The notes below the pieces were generated by a model. The model had not been told where the DNA came from and ran no database searches. It saw only the letters and a program-made list of their open reading frames with translations. Positions 54,301 to 63,308 of a DNA stretch of 64,000 nt are shown here, piece after piece; positions within the stretch are counted from its first letter, which is position 1; the number at the start of each line of letters is the position of its first letter. Source of the stretch: NIOZ-UU13 sp964653075 (GTDB taxonomy: Bacteria > Planctomycetota > Phycisphaerae > Sedimentisphaerales > Anaerobacaceae); contig CAZZAX010000003.1 in the NCBI GenBank assembly GCA_964653075.1, positions 40,328-104,327 on the forward strand, given 5' to 3'. A program made the translations under genes and the position numbers.

Positions 54301-56675
54301 TAATGGCTCGACTTAAAGGCATGGAGTTGAGTGATCATGTAGCGTTAGGCTGTGGAGATTTCACCCCGTGGCGCGGAGTCATTGATGATTTGCACAAGAA
54401 TACCGAATGGGTTGTTTGCATAGATCCAAGCATAGACGAGCGTCTCCTAGAAGTTACTGGAGACCAGACAGTCCGTGACATAATTGGTTTCGGCTCAGGT
54501 GTAGGGTCTCACGGTGAAGCAAACTACACGATATCCACCGAGCAATTTCATTTTTCTGATCTCCAACATAAATTGAAAGTCTCCATTTCTGGCATTGTCG
54601 TCGGCTGGTCAGAAGAAGACCACACCCAAGCGGCACAGTTTGCAATTAATCAGGCGAAGGGGCTTTCCGGTTTATCCCTTATCAGAGCGACAGGTCTTGG
54701 TCAGCACATCCGCGATGTCATGGCTTATACACTCGCCAGAAAATACTTCCGAGCAGAAGGGGATTTGTTGTGCGATCAATTTGTGTCACTTGATGCCTAT
54801 CGTCATTGGTTTGATGGTGCGGATTCAAATATGCGACCAGACATCCTCTGGCTTACGGCAAAGATTACTGACAGTGGCGCCTTGCACCTCGACATGCGAA
54901 TTATCGAATGCAAGCTGGCAAAACGCTCTGACTCTCACTTGCAAAAGGCACGCGAGCAAGTTGAGTCCGGTTTACAACATTTGATTCCAGCATTCATGCC
55001 TCGCCAGTCGCCCGATGAGAAAGAACGGCCTGATGCCAGGTACTGGTGGCTTCAACTCCACCGCTTGGTAGCCAGCAAATCACAGGCAAGTAGTACGCAA
55101 CGTGCGGCAACCCTTAATGCTTTGGAGCACATGGCAGACGGCGACTACTCCATTTCCTGGGGCGCGGCAGTCTTTGCCTGTTGGACTGATGACAGTGCAG
55201 ATACAATACAAAAGCTAACATCTTGGACCTTCAGCTTCAGGGATAAGGCTTTAGATATCGTTCCTATTGTAACCGGAAGTCAGGCCATTCGCGACCTTTG
55301 TAGAGATGAGTGTGATGGTTCTTTTGTATGGGATAACCAATGCATGACGTATTCGTGTCAATTGGGAATACCCTCACAGGGAACCGCTATAGTTGATGAG
55401 ATTCCTACATCTCCTTCTCTCGAAACAGAGGAGCCCATCTCACAGGTAGCCGTCACGCCAGAAGAGGAATACGAGCAGGAAGATGCATCGGGGATTATCC
55501 CTGATAGTGAAGTAGTACCTGTCACTCATTCGGCAATTCCTGACCGCATCTGTTTGGGAGTGTCCTCCCGCGGCTCGCGTCCAGTATTCTGGGAATTTGG
55601 GCATAAAGAATTGCATAACCGCCACATGCTCATATTCGGCAGCTCGGGTATGGGAAAGACGTATGCCATTCAATGTCTGTTGAATGAATTAGGACACTCT
55701 GGCCAGAACTCCCTGGTCATAGACTACACAAATGGGTTCCTGCCAAATCAGCTTGAGGATATCACGGCTCAGTCACTTTGCCCTAAGCAACACATCATTC
55801 GCAAGAGTCCATTGCCAATAAGCCCTTTCAAGCTACAACAGCAGATTATTGGCGACGATATCATTCCGGAAAGCCATTCAACAGCCGCCAAGAGAATTGC
55901 TGCAATATTCAAAGTTGTGTATGACTTGGGCGATCAGCAATTCAGCGTGTTATTTGATGCCATTATATTAGGAATGCAGTCATACGGGGATGCTTTCAAA
56001 CTCGACAATCTGTTGGATGTCCTTGAAGGCTATATAGAAGAAAAGACTCACAACAAAAGCACTGTCCAATCAACAATGAGCAAACTGAAACCATTTATCA
56101 TGGACAAACCTTTCTCGTCTGACGTCGGGGGAATAGGATGGGAGTCGATTTTCCGAGACCATGATCATCTTTGCCACATCTTTCAACTTGCCGGACTGGA
56201 CATGCATTCCCGGCGTCTTGTAACCGAATTCATACTGTGGGATTTGTACGCTTACGTGCGTGGTAGTGGAAACAAGAACGATCCCAAGATGGTTGTACTT
56301 GATGAAGTTCAAAATCTCGACCATCGAGAGGAATGCCCACTGGCAAAATACCTTACAGAAGGACGAAAATTTGGTTTGTCTCTCATCCTGGCAACCCAAA
56401 CACTCAGCAATCTTTCAAGTGGTCAGCAAAGTCGCCTATTCCAGGCAGGCCATAAGTTGTTCTTTAGACCTGCAGAAACGGAAATGGGGGAATATGGCAA
56501 GGTGCTGCAGAATGCAACAGGAGAACCCTCACGGACATGGATTGAGCGGTTGTCAAAACTTCAGAAAGGGGAATGCTATTCGCTCGGGCCTACCCTTGGC
56601 GAAAATGACACTCTGAAGCAGGTTGCTTTCAAGATACGCATAACCCCCTTGGAGGAAAGGAGTCTTGATGGCTGA
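51396..56675 (+). CDS. giant PD-(D/E)XK / HerA-like ATPase, DptH-like
   Basis: A 1759-residue protein. The first about 900 residues are helical and unrecognised. Residues about 1050-1260 contain a PD-(D/E)XK nuclease-like core: PD at 1148-1149, then IIECKL with E1171 and K1173. The C-terminal ATPase (from about 1390) has Walker A GSSGMGKT (1415-1422), a HerA/FtsK-style segment (YTNGFLPNQLE) and Walker B MVVLDEVQNLD with D1636-E1637, then LSLILATQTLSNL (sensor Gln). Layout and length match DptH, the large restriction component of the Dnd system. I start at 51396 (ATGA overlap, AGGGAG upstream) rather than an earlier ATG at 51348. Confidence 0.75.
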   Translation: MKYFANSVCDYIKAQIECHKVKGSAEKALLMLPSFPAGVLVNIGRELEARVSPLVADLTYKIAKPLWEEWRESSSSPDIQAYLQEAERKGWLDVQGNLTSYRNAVSANPGATTAVILGGIDHVTDAASLSDFHCCQTTTIWEWSEGLNKAFGSWIKECLENASVAYEEEVIAHFDNVLKTLLERVPTDIIRISELLDGLNLADAQDGRDAERVLLKSLDSFGLPQFTGYRFGGRRSFPPYVDAALSFASYGMFLEQRPREKALKNVKKYLEDKGSKNALYDEGKTGSYASDDAFLEDLIAYIGHGSHEELGRLLECDFVTIQDEVLKYRPPREPREPKPPKVKKLGIDPLECVLTALWLTLAEFKKDSEKRGDIAHDVIREIRIESFLFKHDCDGASPDERQEAARLYLKEFLGGLDGWLTKYIALETENAQTDANRVSAYSNLIKQDIDFQYSAIAEPQLSFAVTIIPEEESNQTTCSFALRLPDNSPFRMADELFRWGHSELVKATDYFLPVFFVPYYDELMLAKDDEEATRVLMHGIRSEGKLMVDVLAPALAELTPEESVFAESLKKLAGTYGALIKRAAQNGLYGALSDKWDDLRHACQDTYDAFLAPNSPVHKDHGAILQRAFLFVQKRSETDGNQWMWKRYEPSAAVTVLHPALLELLHARIIYLFECFNAEVNKQLRATGARCFKKALWDYYLGLAAVKMPLCGLLRDKDLVFETSIRGDNLLHRIGEVTTSDATLSTRLLLRYDAFEDEDISDEAMFRETRESLMLFRIMKEYWELHPHAKDGISLAIYQNQDIQPLIAATNQFISDSERRDVGTDSPYHIAITIFSESGDDTGIFRWIEQWKERWEAAEIHDKLAHYRECRLSVSHRIITPDRSYEQFRNIIKSSLEVDIAILSNFINAGEQGNQFEEVPAPYDVTTRPIKFPILEKTFCSPQEGRYAHERYRILSNRQFMLATKHTEVMARLKGMELSDHVALGCGDFTPWRGVIDDLHKNTEWVVCIDPSIDERLLEVTGDQTVRDIIGFGSGVGSHGEANYTISTEQFHFSDLQHKLKVSISGIVVGWSEEDHTQAAQFAINQAKGLSGLSLIRATGLGQHIRDVMAYTLARKYFRAEGDLLCDQFVSLDAYRHWFDGADSNMRPDILWLTAKITDSGALHLDMRIIECKLAKRSDSHLQKAREQVESGLQHLIPAFMPRQSPDEKERPDARYWWLQLHRLVASKSQASSTQRAATLNALEHMADGDYSISWGAAVFACWTDDSADTIQKLTSWTFSFRDKALDIVPIVTGSQAIRDLCRDECDGSFVWDNQCMTYSCQLGIPSQGTAIVDEIPTSPSLETEEPISQVAVTPEEEYEQEDASGIIPDSEVVPVTHSAIPDRICLGVSSRGSRPVFWEFGHKELHNRHMLIFGSSGMGKTYAIQCLLNELGHSGQNSLVIDYTNGFLPNQLEDITAQSLCPKQHIIRKSPLPISPFKLQQQIIGDDIIPESHSTAAKRIAAIFKVVYDLGDQQFSVLFDAIILGMQSYGDAFKLDNLLDVLEGYIEEKTHNKSTVQSTMSKLKPFIMDKPFSSDVGGIGWESIFRDHDHLCHIFQLAGLDMHSRRLVTEFILWDLYAYVRGSGNKNDPKMVVLDEVQNLDHREECPLAKYLTEGRKFGLSLILATQTLSNLSSGQQSRLFQAGHKLFFRPAETEMGEYGKVLQNATGEPSRTWIERLSKLQKGECYSLGPTLGENDTLKQVAFKIRITPLEERSLDG

Positions 56676-57522
56676 TACAAAAGCCAAGAATACTCGTCTT
56701 CCCCGGAACTTCCACAAAACGTTTATCCCGGAGCGCCGGTATATCCACGCCATGTTGCAATTTGCTTCGACGGGTAAAAGTGGAGATAGTCAAGCTATTG
56801 CTTTGGCAACAGGCATACCGACAGGAAGTTCCAGTGGAAAAGTTATGCCGACTCTTGATTACTGTCGAGGGATGGGGCTTATCAGTCTTCCCGAGTCCTC
56901 CATGAGAAACACGACAAAGGAACCTCGGCTTACACCTTTTGGCAGAGTTGTACTCCTTGAAGACCCCTTTTTGAAGGAAGCCGTAACGCAATGGATTGCT
57001 CATTTCAATCTGTGCGGGTCACTTTGTGGGGCCGATATTTGGCATCAGCTATTTTTCCACGGCACTCAAGCTTTGGGAAGTAGTTTCCAAAGACCGCAAT
57101 TGGAAAACTATCTCAAAGGTGTTTACGGAGTTCAGCATGGAAATCTTATTGGGCCACTGGTGCGAATGTATGAAGATCCGGCTGCATTCGCTTCATGTGG
57201 AGCCTTACGGGAAGCAAACTCAGTAATTCGTCGCATACCACCCCCTATCAACGATGAGTATTCGTGGGGATATGCAGCCTGGATACTAGACGCTATCGAA
57301 CAATTCTTTCCTCAAGCAACCCAGATTACCGTTACTGAACTCGATAGAGCAGCTGGCTGGAAAACCATCCCGGGATGGGGAATTGATGAATTTCAACAAG
57401 TATTGCGGCTGCTTGAGCGAAAAGGAATTCTTTCGGTTGATCGCCACATGAATCCTTGGATATTACAACGCACCGGAATTAGGAGTAATCTGTGGATAAA
57501 AATCTATGATGATCTCCTTTGA
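56668..57522 (+). CDS. second, divergent DUF4007-like protein
   Basis: A 284-residue protein that parallels SspB in layout: an N-terminal FHKTFIPERRYIHAML (compare FSGHQTFVFRHGWLEKG), a helical segment, and LTPFGRVVLLEDPFLKEAV then QWIAHFNL (compare IGRRLLLDGGWDPFLED...LWLIHWLL). The family GVGKNMV signature is replaced by SSGKVMPTLDYC. It therefore looks like a diverged DUF4007 protein, with moderate certainty. AGGAG lies seven bases before the ATG at 56668 and it overlaps the giant nuclease gene by 8 bases. It sits directly before a second large ATPase, so the operon carries two DUF4007/ATPase pairs, one at each end. Confidence 0.6.
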   Translation: MADTKAKNTRLPRNFHKTFIPERRYIHAMLQFASTGKSGDSQAIALATGIPTGSSSGKVMPTLDYCRGMGLISLPESSMRNTTKEPRLTPFGRVVLLEDPFLKEAVTQWIAHFNLCGSLCGADIWHQLFFHGTQALGSSFQRPQLENYLKGVYGVQHGNLIGPLVRMYEDPAAFASCGALREANSVIRRIPPPINDEYSWGYAAWILDAIEQFFPQATQITVTELDRAAGWKTIPGWGIDEFQQVLRLLERKGILSVDRHMNPWILQRTGIRSNLWIKIYDDLL

Positions 57523-57546
57523 GAATCTCTGCATGGTGAATAAATT

Positions 57547-60500
57547 ATGGTAAATCGAATAGGCGATTTAATTCGGTTCCAAGATGAGCGACTCTTCAAT
57601 GGTGCTGTCAATCTTGACTGGTTTCTTGATGACCAAGAACGTGCAAGCAAAGCGGCGTCTGCCTTTGTTTTTCATGGGCCGACATATCATGGAGTTACCC
57701 AGAGTGATGTCGGAGACGCTCACGGCCACCGTTTACAGGACACTACAAGTTTCACACATTCGATAGTACGATCCTGCGCGGGCTTATCAGAAAAACCTTT
57801 TACTCTGGCAATAGCAGGCTACGGAACCGGCAAATCTCATCTAGCACTGACATTGGCGGAGTTGCTTGGAAATCCTGATAGCGATGCCGCCAAGGCGGCT
57901 CTTGATGGTCTGAGAAGTGCTGATAGTTCTATTGCAAGTGACATTGAAAAACTTGTGCAAGGGATTGGCAAACCTTGCCTAGTTCTTTCATTAAACGGAA
58001 TGCGGAATTTCGATCTTACGGTTGAAGTAAGCAAACAAGTTCTTGCACAACTGATCGCTCTTAACGCAGACACAAGTCCTATGGACAATCTGCGTCCTCG
58101 ATTCTCTGAGGCAATTAGTCGAGTGAAGATCATGGCATCAAATCCAGAATTGAAACATGCTCTTCTGGATTGTACCGATTTAGACAGTCTTGAAAGTATT
58201 CTGAACAACCTCGAATTACAAAACGAAAAAACATACGAAGCCCTCTGTCCACTATTTGAGCAAAAGGGATTGCGAATTCCTGTTCATGGAGGTGAATCCT
58301 TAAAGGATTTGTTTGATGTCGCTTGCAGAGAATACTGCGGGGTAGCCCCTGATAAACCCTTCTCAAGCATCCTTGTTCTTTTCGATGAGTTTGGGAGATA
58401 TGCCGAATTCGCCACGATGAAAAGGCAGATTGCTGGAAGCGGTGTTCTGCAGCATCTCTTCGAAGGCATTCAGAACAATTCAGATCAAGCTTCATTCATC
58501 GGGTTTATTCAGTTCGAGCTAAACTCCTATGTACAACGAATCGCTCCTGAATTCAAGAATGACATTATCAGGGTCACCTCTCGTTTCCAAAATGCAGACA
58601 AATCATACTTAAGCACCAATCTTGAAACACTCATTGCACATCTGATAGAGAAAAAATCCTCAGACATTGCTCATTGGTTTGATAATAACCAGAGTAAACA
58701 AAATTCTGCCAACATCATGGATTCCATCAATAGATGGTTTCCTTTATCCCGACAATATCATCTCTGGAGCGATTCGGATCAGTTCCATACTGTGGTCAGA
58801 AAGGGGTGCTGGCCACTTTCTCCGTATACCGTCTGGCTTTTATACTATCTATCTGCTGCCGGACGCCACCTCCAGGAACGTTCTGCACTTTCTTTGCTTT
58901 CTAATAGCATGAAAAGGTACATGGAGCGACCTGCCGAAATTGATGGTCAACCCTGTGAGTTGACAACCTCGGATTTGTGGTCAGAGGAACTGCTTCAGGA
59001 GTTTATTACTTCTGAAGAAAGCGGGCAGCAAGGTACTATTGCTCATTCTTATGCGACGGTATTCAACAAGCACGGCAACAAATTAAATCCAGAGCAAAAT
59101 ACACTTCTTCAAGTGATTGTCCTTGCCGCCAAACTTAGGCTGACTGTGACAGACAGAAATGATGCTGAATTAGCATTAAGTCGTTTAAGCGGAATACCTG
59201 TAGCCGAAACACAGGAAGCACTCGAGGCACTTCAGGATGAGTACAATATCATTGAGTGGGATAAAAGTTTTCAACTTTTTGATATCTTGGGCGATGCAGT
59301 CCCCCGTACTCAGTTCCTTTCCTTTCTCCGACAGCGAGTTGCTAGTGCTTTTGATGAGCAAGGCAAAGCTGATTTATTCGCCAACTCAATATCTAAATGG
59401 TGCGACAATATCAGCGATCTGGAATGTGACTTTTCAGAAGCAAATGGAATCTCTACGAAAGAATGGGGCTACCAACATGCCATATCCAACCTTGTAACTC
59501 TTCCAAACCATATTGAGCTCGCCGTAGATAATTGGAGTAAAGCTCTTGCTGTTGATGATAAACGTGGAAAAGTTATTTATTGCTATGTTGGCCCGGATGA
59601 AGATATCGAGATGATAAAGAATGATACATCTCGGCTGCTGCGGAGTTCAGCAAAGCTTTTGAAGCAAACCTGTCTTCCGGTTTTTGTGGTCTTTATTGTT
59701 GATGAAACAGCCGACATTGGACGGATGATGGCTGAATTGGCGGTACTTACTGACTCCATAAGTGAACAAGATAAGGGGCGATTTGGTAACTTAATCGGCT
59801 CCCACGAAGAAAAGACATGCCAACAATTGACTAACTTAATCGGCACCGCAATCAAAGAAAGGCACTATGTGACGGGGCTGCGGGATTCCCTTGAAGTTCG
59901 GCGGTTAAGTCGTTTGGGAGCAGAATTATTCGCAGCCATATACAAAAAACCGCTTCCATTCCCATTTGATGGATATTCCACGAAAAGTGGAAATGCCGCT
60001 GCCTCCTGCCACCAACTGACATTAGAGCTTTTAAATGGAAAATTGGATCATCAAACTTGCAGTTCAAAACCATCCAAGGACAGGAATCGTGCACTTGGTG
60101 TGTTGCAACATTGTTGGGATTGTTTCAACCGAGCAAGTGGTAAAATAGCAATCCCCAAGAATCCGGTAGCTCATAGCATTGTTATGTCATGGCGCAAAAA
60201 ACTTGATACTGATGATCAGCAATTCAGGATAGCAGACGAATTGCGTTCTGCATGCCTGCCACCTTATGGCGCAAACCTTGCTTCGGCCGGATTGCTGTTT
60301 GGAGTCTTGTTAGCCCCCCGTAGAGACAGTGTCTATATTGTCAATGACGATGGAACCCAACTTGATGTCGGACAGTGGCTTCAAAACGACCTGTTTCGCA
60401 GTAAGACTATTGATCTTAATAGAATCGGCAATGCTGAGATTGTCAATATTGGAGAAGTCTCCGCGGAATGGGAACATCTTCTTGAAGACTGGGAGCAAGC

Positions 60501-61848
60501 TGAAACGCATCAAGACAGGATTCAATATTACGCGCAGGCTATAGAACTCAAAGGCCGTGCTCCTGTCCCACCAACGTTGACATACAAATATGTTCATCTT
60601 GAAGATCTTGCAAGAAAATCCAACTTATCCATTAGTGACATGAAGAAGAGACAGAATGATGCTTGGGCAAAAATAGATCGAGGAGTTGAATACACAGATG
60701 CTGCAAATATAAGCTGGGAAGCTGCTAAGTTGGTAGAATTATTGAAACAAATGGAAGGCGAAGGAAACGATTGGACAAATTCTGAAAAAGCACAGTTAAA
60801 AAATGAGATAGGTCGTGCACGTCAATTTGTTCTTGAGTTCTTTAGTGACTGGTTGAGTTCGCAGATCCTTCGTTCGGAGGACCCTGATAAAGTAGGCAAA
60901 TTCAAACATCATCTTGGGAAATTAATGTATAATAATCTAATTCTGTTGGATCTCCATGAGCAAGCAGAGTCTTTGAAAGAGCATGTCGACCAGCAAGTTC
61001 GCAACTCCCAGGTACAAGCTGAGGTAAGCCGACTTATACAAGAAGTTGATTCTTGGCTTACTGAACACAGCGAAGTTTTTCGCATCATCAGGATTGCGGA
61101 GATAAGAGGATTGCTCATACCCGGAAGAGAATTCACTAAAAAACTACAAACTGCAGCCCGAAAAGTAAGCCTGCGGGAGTTGGATGATATCAGAACACGT
61201 ATCTCGGTATTCACGAAGAAATTGAAAGATGCCGAATCACACCTAAGTAAGAAAGCCAATGGTTTATGGAGTTCGAGGATTCGTAGCTATGAAGATATTG
61301 CTCCATTGCTACAGGATGTAAATGAGCTGATGCAGACTTATGAGGGGTGTGATACGGATTTGGAAGATTTTAGGGCCATACGTAAAGCCATCATGATCTT
61401 CCAGGATTGTTATAACAAGCTCAATGACTTGTCTTTGGACTGGGGAAAATTTGAAGTCTTGCCCACTGCTCTCAAGTCGGAAGCAGACATGCTGTATGGA
61501 GATGACGACACACCACCTTGGGACATCCACGAGACCATAGATATCCTTAATAAAGAGATTTCGAAGCAGCGCAAAACCGCTGGCAGGGAATGGTTAGCAC
61601 GATTCGAAGCACAGGAAAAACTCATCGCTGGCATGGGGGCAATTGAGGCAGATGCGCTGTTGCAAAAATTACAGCGTCCATCGCCATTATTGACTCCTGC
61701 GCAGCAAAAAGCAGCGGAGCGAGTCGCAAAGAAAGCAGAACGGCGTTGCCAGGAACTAAAAGTGGATTGGCTGATAAGCAGGTTTGAGGAACTCTCTGAG
61801 GAATCCAGAAAGCGGTTCTTGAAAAGAGTCAAGGATTTCACTGGCTAA
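57547..61848 (+). CDS. second large ATPase, BrxC/PglY- or SspC-like
   Basis: A 1433-residue P-loop protein: Walker A GYGTGKSHL with G91 first, Walker B LVLFDEFGRYAEF (D280, E281), QLGIQNN-type sensor region (FIGFIQFELNSYVQRI) and an arginine-rich VTSRFQNAD, then about 1000 residues of mainly helical structure with long coiled-coil stretches near the C-terminus (residues about 1150-1420). The pattern GTGKSH plus DEFG...LQ is shared by the large ATPases of BREX and by SspC. The ribosome binding site is weak and there is a 24-base gap, so translation may be lower. It is last in the operon; a terminator follows about 100 bases on. Confidence 0.7.
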   Translation: MVNRIGDLIRFQDERLFNGAVNLDWFLDDQERASKAASAFVFHGPTYHGVTQSDVGDAHGHRLQDTTSFTHSIVRSCAGLSEKPFTLAIAGYGTGKSHLALTLAELLGNPDSDAAKAALDGLRSADSSIASDIEKLVQGIGKPCLVLSLNGMRNFDLTVEVSKQVLAQLIALNADTSPMDNLRPRFSEAISRVKIMASNPELKHALLDCTDLDSLESILNNLELQNEKTYEALCPLFEQKGLRIPVHGGESLKDLFDVACREYCGVAPDKPFSSILVLFDEFGRYAEFATMKRQIAGSGVLQHLFEGIQNNSDQASFIGFIQFELNSYVQRIAPEFKNDIIRVTSRFQNADKSYLSTNLETLIAHLIEKKSSDIAHWFDNNQSKQNSANIMDSINRWFPLSRQYHLWSDSDQFHTVVRKGCWPLSPYTVWLLYYLSAAGRHLQERSALSLLSNSMKRYMERPAEIDGQPCELTTSDLWSEELLQEFITSEESGQQGTIAHSYATVFNKHGNKLNPEQNTLLQVIVLAAKLRLTVTDRNDAELALSRLSGIPVAETQEALEALQDEYNIIEWDKSFQLFDILGDAVPRTQFLSFLRQRVASAFDEQGKADLFANSISKWCDNISDLECDFSEANGISTKEWGYQHAISNLVTLPNHIELAVDNWSKALAVDDKRGKVIYCYVGPDEDIEMIKNDTSRLLRSSAKLLKQTCLPVFVVFIVDETADIGRMMAELAVLTDSISEQDKGRFGNLIGSHEEKTCQQLTNLIGTAIKERHYVTGLRDSLEVRRLSRLGAELFAAIYKKPLPFPFDGYSTKSGNAAASCHQLTLELLNGKLDHQTCSSKPSKDRNRALGVLQHCWDCFNRASGKIAIPKNPVAHSIVMSWRKKLDTDDQQFRIADELRSACLPPYGANLASAGLLFGVLLAPRRDSVYIVNDDGTQLDVGQWLQNDLFRSKTIDLNRIGNAEIVNIGEVSAEWEHLLEDWEQAETHQDRIQYYAQAIELKGRAPVPPTLTYKYVHLEDLARKSNLSISDMKKRQNDAWAKIDRGVEYTDAANISWEAAKLVELLKQMEGEGNDWTNSEKAQLKNEIGRARQFVLEFFSDWLSSQILRSEDPDKVGKFKHHLGKLMYNNLILLDLHEQAESLKEHVDQQVRNSQVQAEVSRLIQEVDSWLTEHSEVFRIIRIAEIRGLLIPGREFTKKLQTAARKVSLRELDDIRTRISVFTKKLKDAESHLSKKANGLWSSRIRSYEDIAPLLQDVNELMQTYEGCDTDLEDFRAIRKAIMIFQDCYNKLNDLSLDWGKFEVLPTALKSEADMLYGDDDTPPWDIHETIDILNKEISKQRKTAGREWLARFEAQEKLIAGMGAIEADALLQKLQRPSPLLTPAQQKAAERVAKKAERRCQELKVDWLISRFEELSEESRKRFLKRVKDFTG

Positions 61849-61945
61849 TGCGTGTGGCAGATTTATTTGCTATTCCAGCGTCGCAGACTATCTTTGTAGT
61901 GGTTCAGCGTGAAATGGGTAATTTCTGTTTACAGTTAAGAGAGTA

Positions 61946-61971
61946 CCTTGCCTTCCGCAAGGAGGTTTTTT
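61946..61971 (+). terminator. Rho-independent terminator of the defence operon
   Basis: CCTTGC (61946-61951) and GCAAGG (61957-61962) form a stem with a CTTCC loop, followed by AGG and six T. It stands about 100 bases after the last stop codon. Confidence 0.75.
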
Positions 61972-62152
61972 GAGGCATTACGGCACTCGTCCTGAAGCCA
62001 TATCTCTACCGACGGAGATCGGCGCATGGATGGATTTTAACACCATGCGTAAAAGGGGCGCGGGCAAGGGAGCCGACAGCCAACGCCCGGGCGGGTTCTA
62101 CACGCAGGACGATATGATATACTGGAAGTCAGGAAGGAAGATGACATAGGGT

Positions 62153-62581
62153 TTGACCACACTTACTGATGGAGTACGGTTACTGGTCAATACCGGTCTG
62201 CGTGCTTCTGAGCTGTGCAACCTCAACATTGGCGATCTGCCAGCCAGGCATGGCAAGGACTGTATCTGGGTCCGGGATGGTAAGGGCAAAGTCTCTCGAA
62301 CGGTAGATATATCCGAGAAGCTCAAGAAACGGCTTGAGTGGTTCGTCAAGCTCTATCGCAAGGGTGCCAGAGCGAAAAGTGCTCTGCTTGTCAGTGAACG
62401 TGGAGACCGGATCATATATCGCAGCATATATGCCAAGGTAAAACGTATCGGCGAACAGGCTGGAATCGGCAAGCTGCATCCCCACATGCTCCGGCACACT
62501 TACCTGACCCGGCTGTACAAGAAAGCGGCAGGTACAGGCTCTGGATTAGGAAGAGTTTTAGGCGGATTTCGAGCAAATTGA
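62153..62581 (+). pseudogene. tyrosine recombinase fragment
   Basis: About 140 residues of an XerC/D-like tyrosine recombinase: the first catalytic Arg in TGLRASELCNLNIGDL, the lysine region WVRDGKGKVSRTVDI, and HPHMLRHTYLTRLYKKAA, which holds the His-x-x-Arg pair. Then the frame departs (GTGSGLGRVLG instead of the usual Gly-His motif), so the last His/Trp and the catalytic Tyr are missing, and the N-terminal core-binding half is not visible. It is a remnant, or a boundary element, at the downstream edge of the defence operon. Confidence 0.75.
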
Positions 62582-62726
62582 AAGAAAAGGCTGACAGTAT
62601 TATATATACTGTTGCTATGAGCCGACGCCGGACACATCACCGTAAAACCGAAGCCACACTATAACACTTCGGCCAGCAAATGCAAATTCCATTCGCGTAT
62701 TTTTTGGACTTGACACCCTAACTTTC

Positions 62727-62830
62727 AAATTCCATTATCCGTCGGGAGGGGTAAGTAAGGTTCAAAGGAGCGGCAGGGGCGGGGGCGTGGTAAGATTCCA
62801 CCGACCGACCTCTCTTTTTTTTTCTTATCC
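62727..62830. repeat. non-coding repeat unit, copy 1
   Basis: Similar to 63210-63308: AAATTC, ATCCGTCGG, AGGTAAGTAAGGTTCA-type, GGGGCGGGGG, GGTAA-AT-C, CGACCGACC and a T-run in the same order. Confidence 0.7.
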
Positions 62831-63209
62831 TCACCTCTCCACACCAAACCAACCACCAGCCCTCTACTCACTCACTATGGCCTTGATACGCCCTTAGTAA
62901 GCGTCAATGAGCGGGGGGTTATCATGGAATTTGTCTACGCCCCTATTCCTCAATTCCAACTCAGTATATTTGCCCCGATTTTCAGTCGGAATTAAATCGT
63001 TTTTTTTCGTTCCGTTTTCGCCCATAATATGAGGTATAACTCATTGACAAAAATCCGCAACCGCGTTTCAAACTCAAAAATAAGGAAAACGCTATCCAAC
63101 AACTGGTTGTTAGATAGAAATTATTATCGTACTCAATAGTATATAATCTATCGGCAAAATATGTCAAATTTATTTCGGCCAAATTTGGGAAAAACCACCC
63201 TAAAAAACG
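62831..63209. other. gap between repeat units, no gene
   Basis: Non-coding by inspection. Its left part (CTATGGCCTTG...GTCAATGAGCG) recurs after copy 2 (CTATGGCCTGTCAATGAGCG near 63390), so the similarity extends beyond the two marked cores to a unit of about 480 bases. Confidence 0.5.
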
Positions 63210-63308
63210 AAATTCACTAATCCGTCGGTGGAGGTAAGTAAGGTTCATTCGTCAAGCGGGGGCGGGGGTGCGGTAACATCCTGGACCGACCGACCTTGCT
63301 TTTTTTCC
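63210..63308. repeat. non-coding repeat unit, copy 2
   Basis: Second copy, about 480 bases after the first, with the block order preserved and CGACCGACCTTGC then a T-run at its right end. Confidence 0.7.

Noticed and set aside
38728..61848. BREX type 2 (Pgl) system
   Set aside because: A PglW-like kinase and large ATPases are present, but there is no PglX methyltransferase and no PglZ phosphatase.
38728..61848. Classic SspABCD-SspE or DndBCDE system
   Set aside because: No DUF262/DUF1524 SspE-like protein, no DndB, no SMC-like DndD and no DndE were found.
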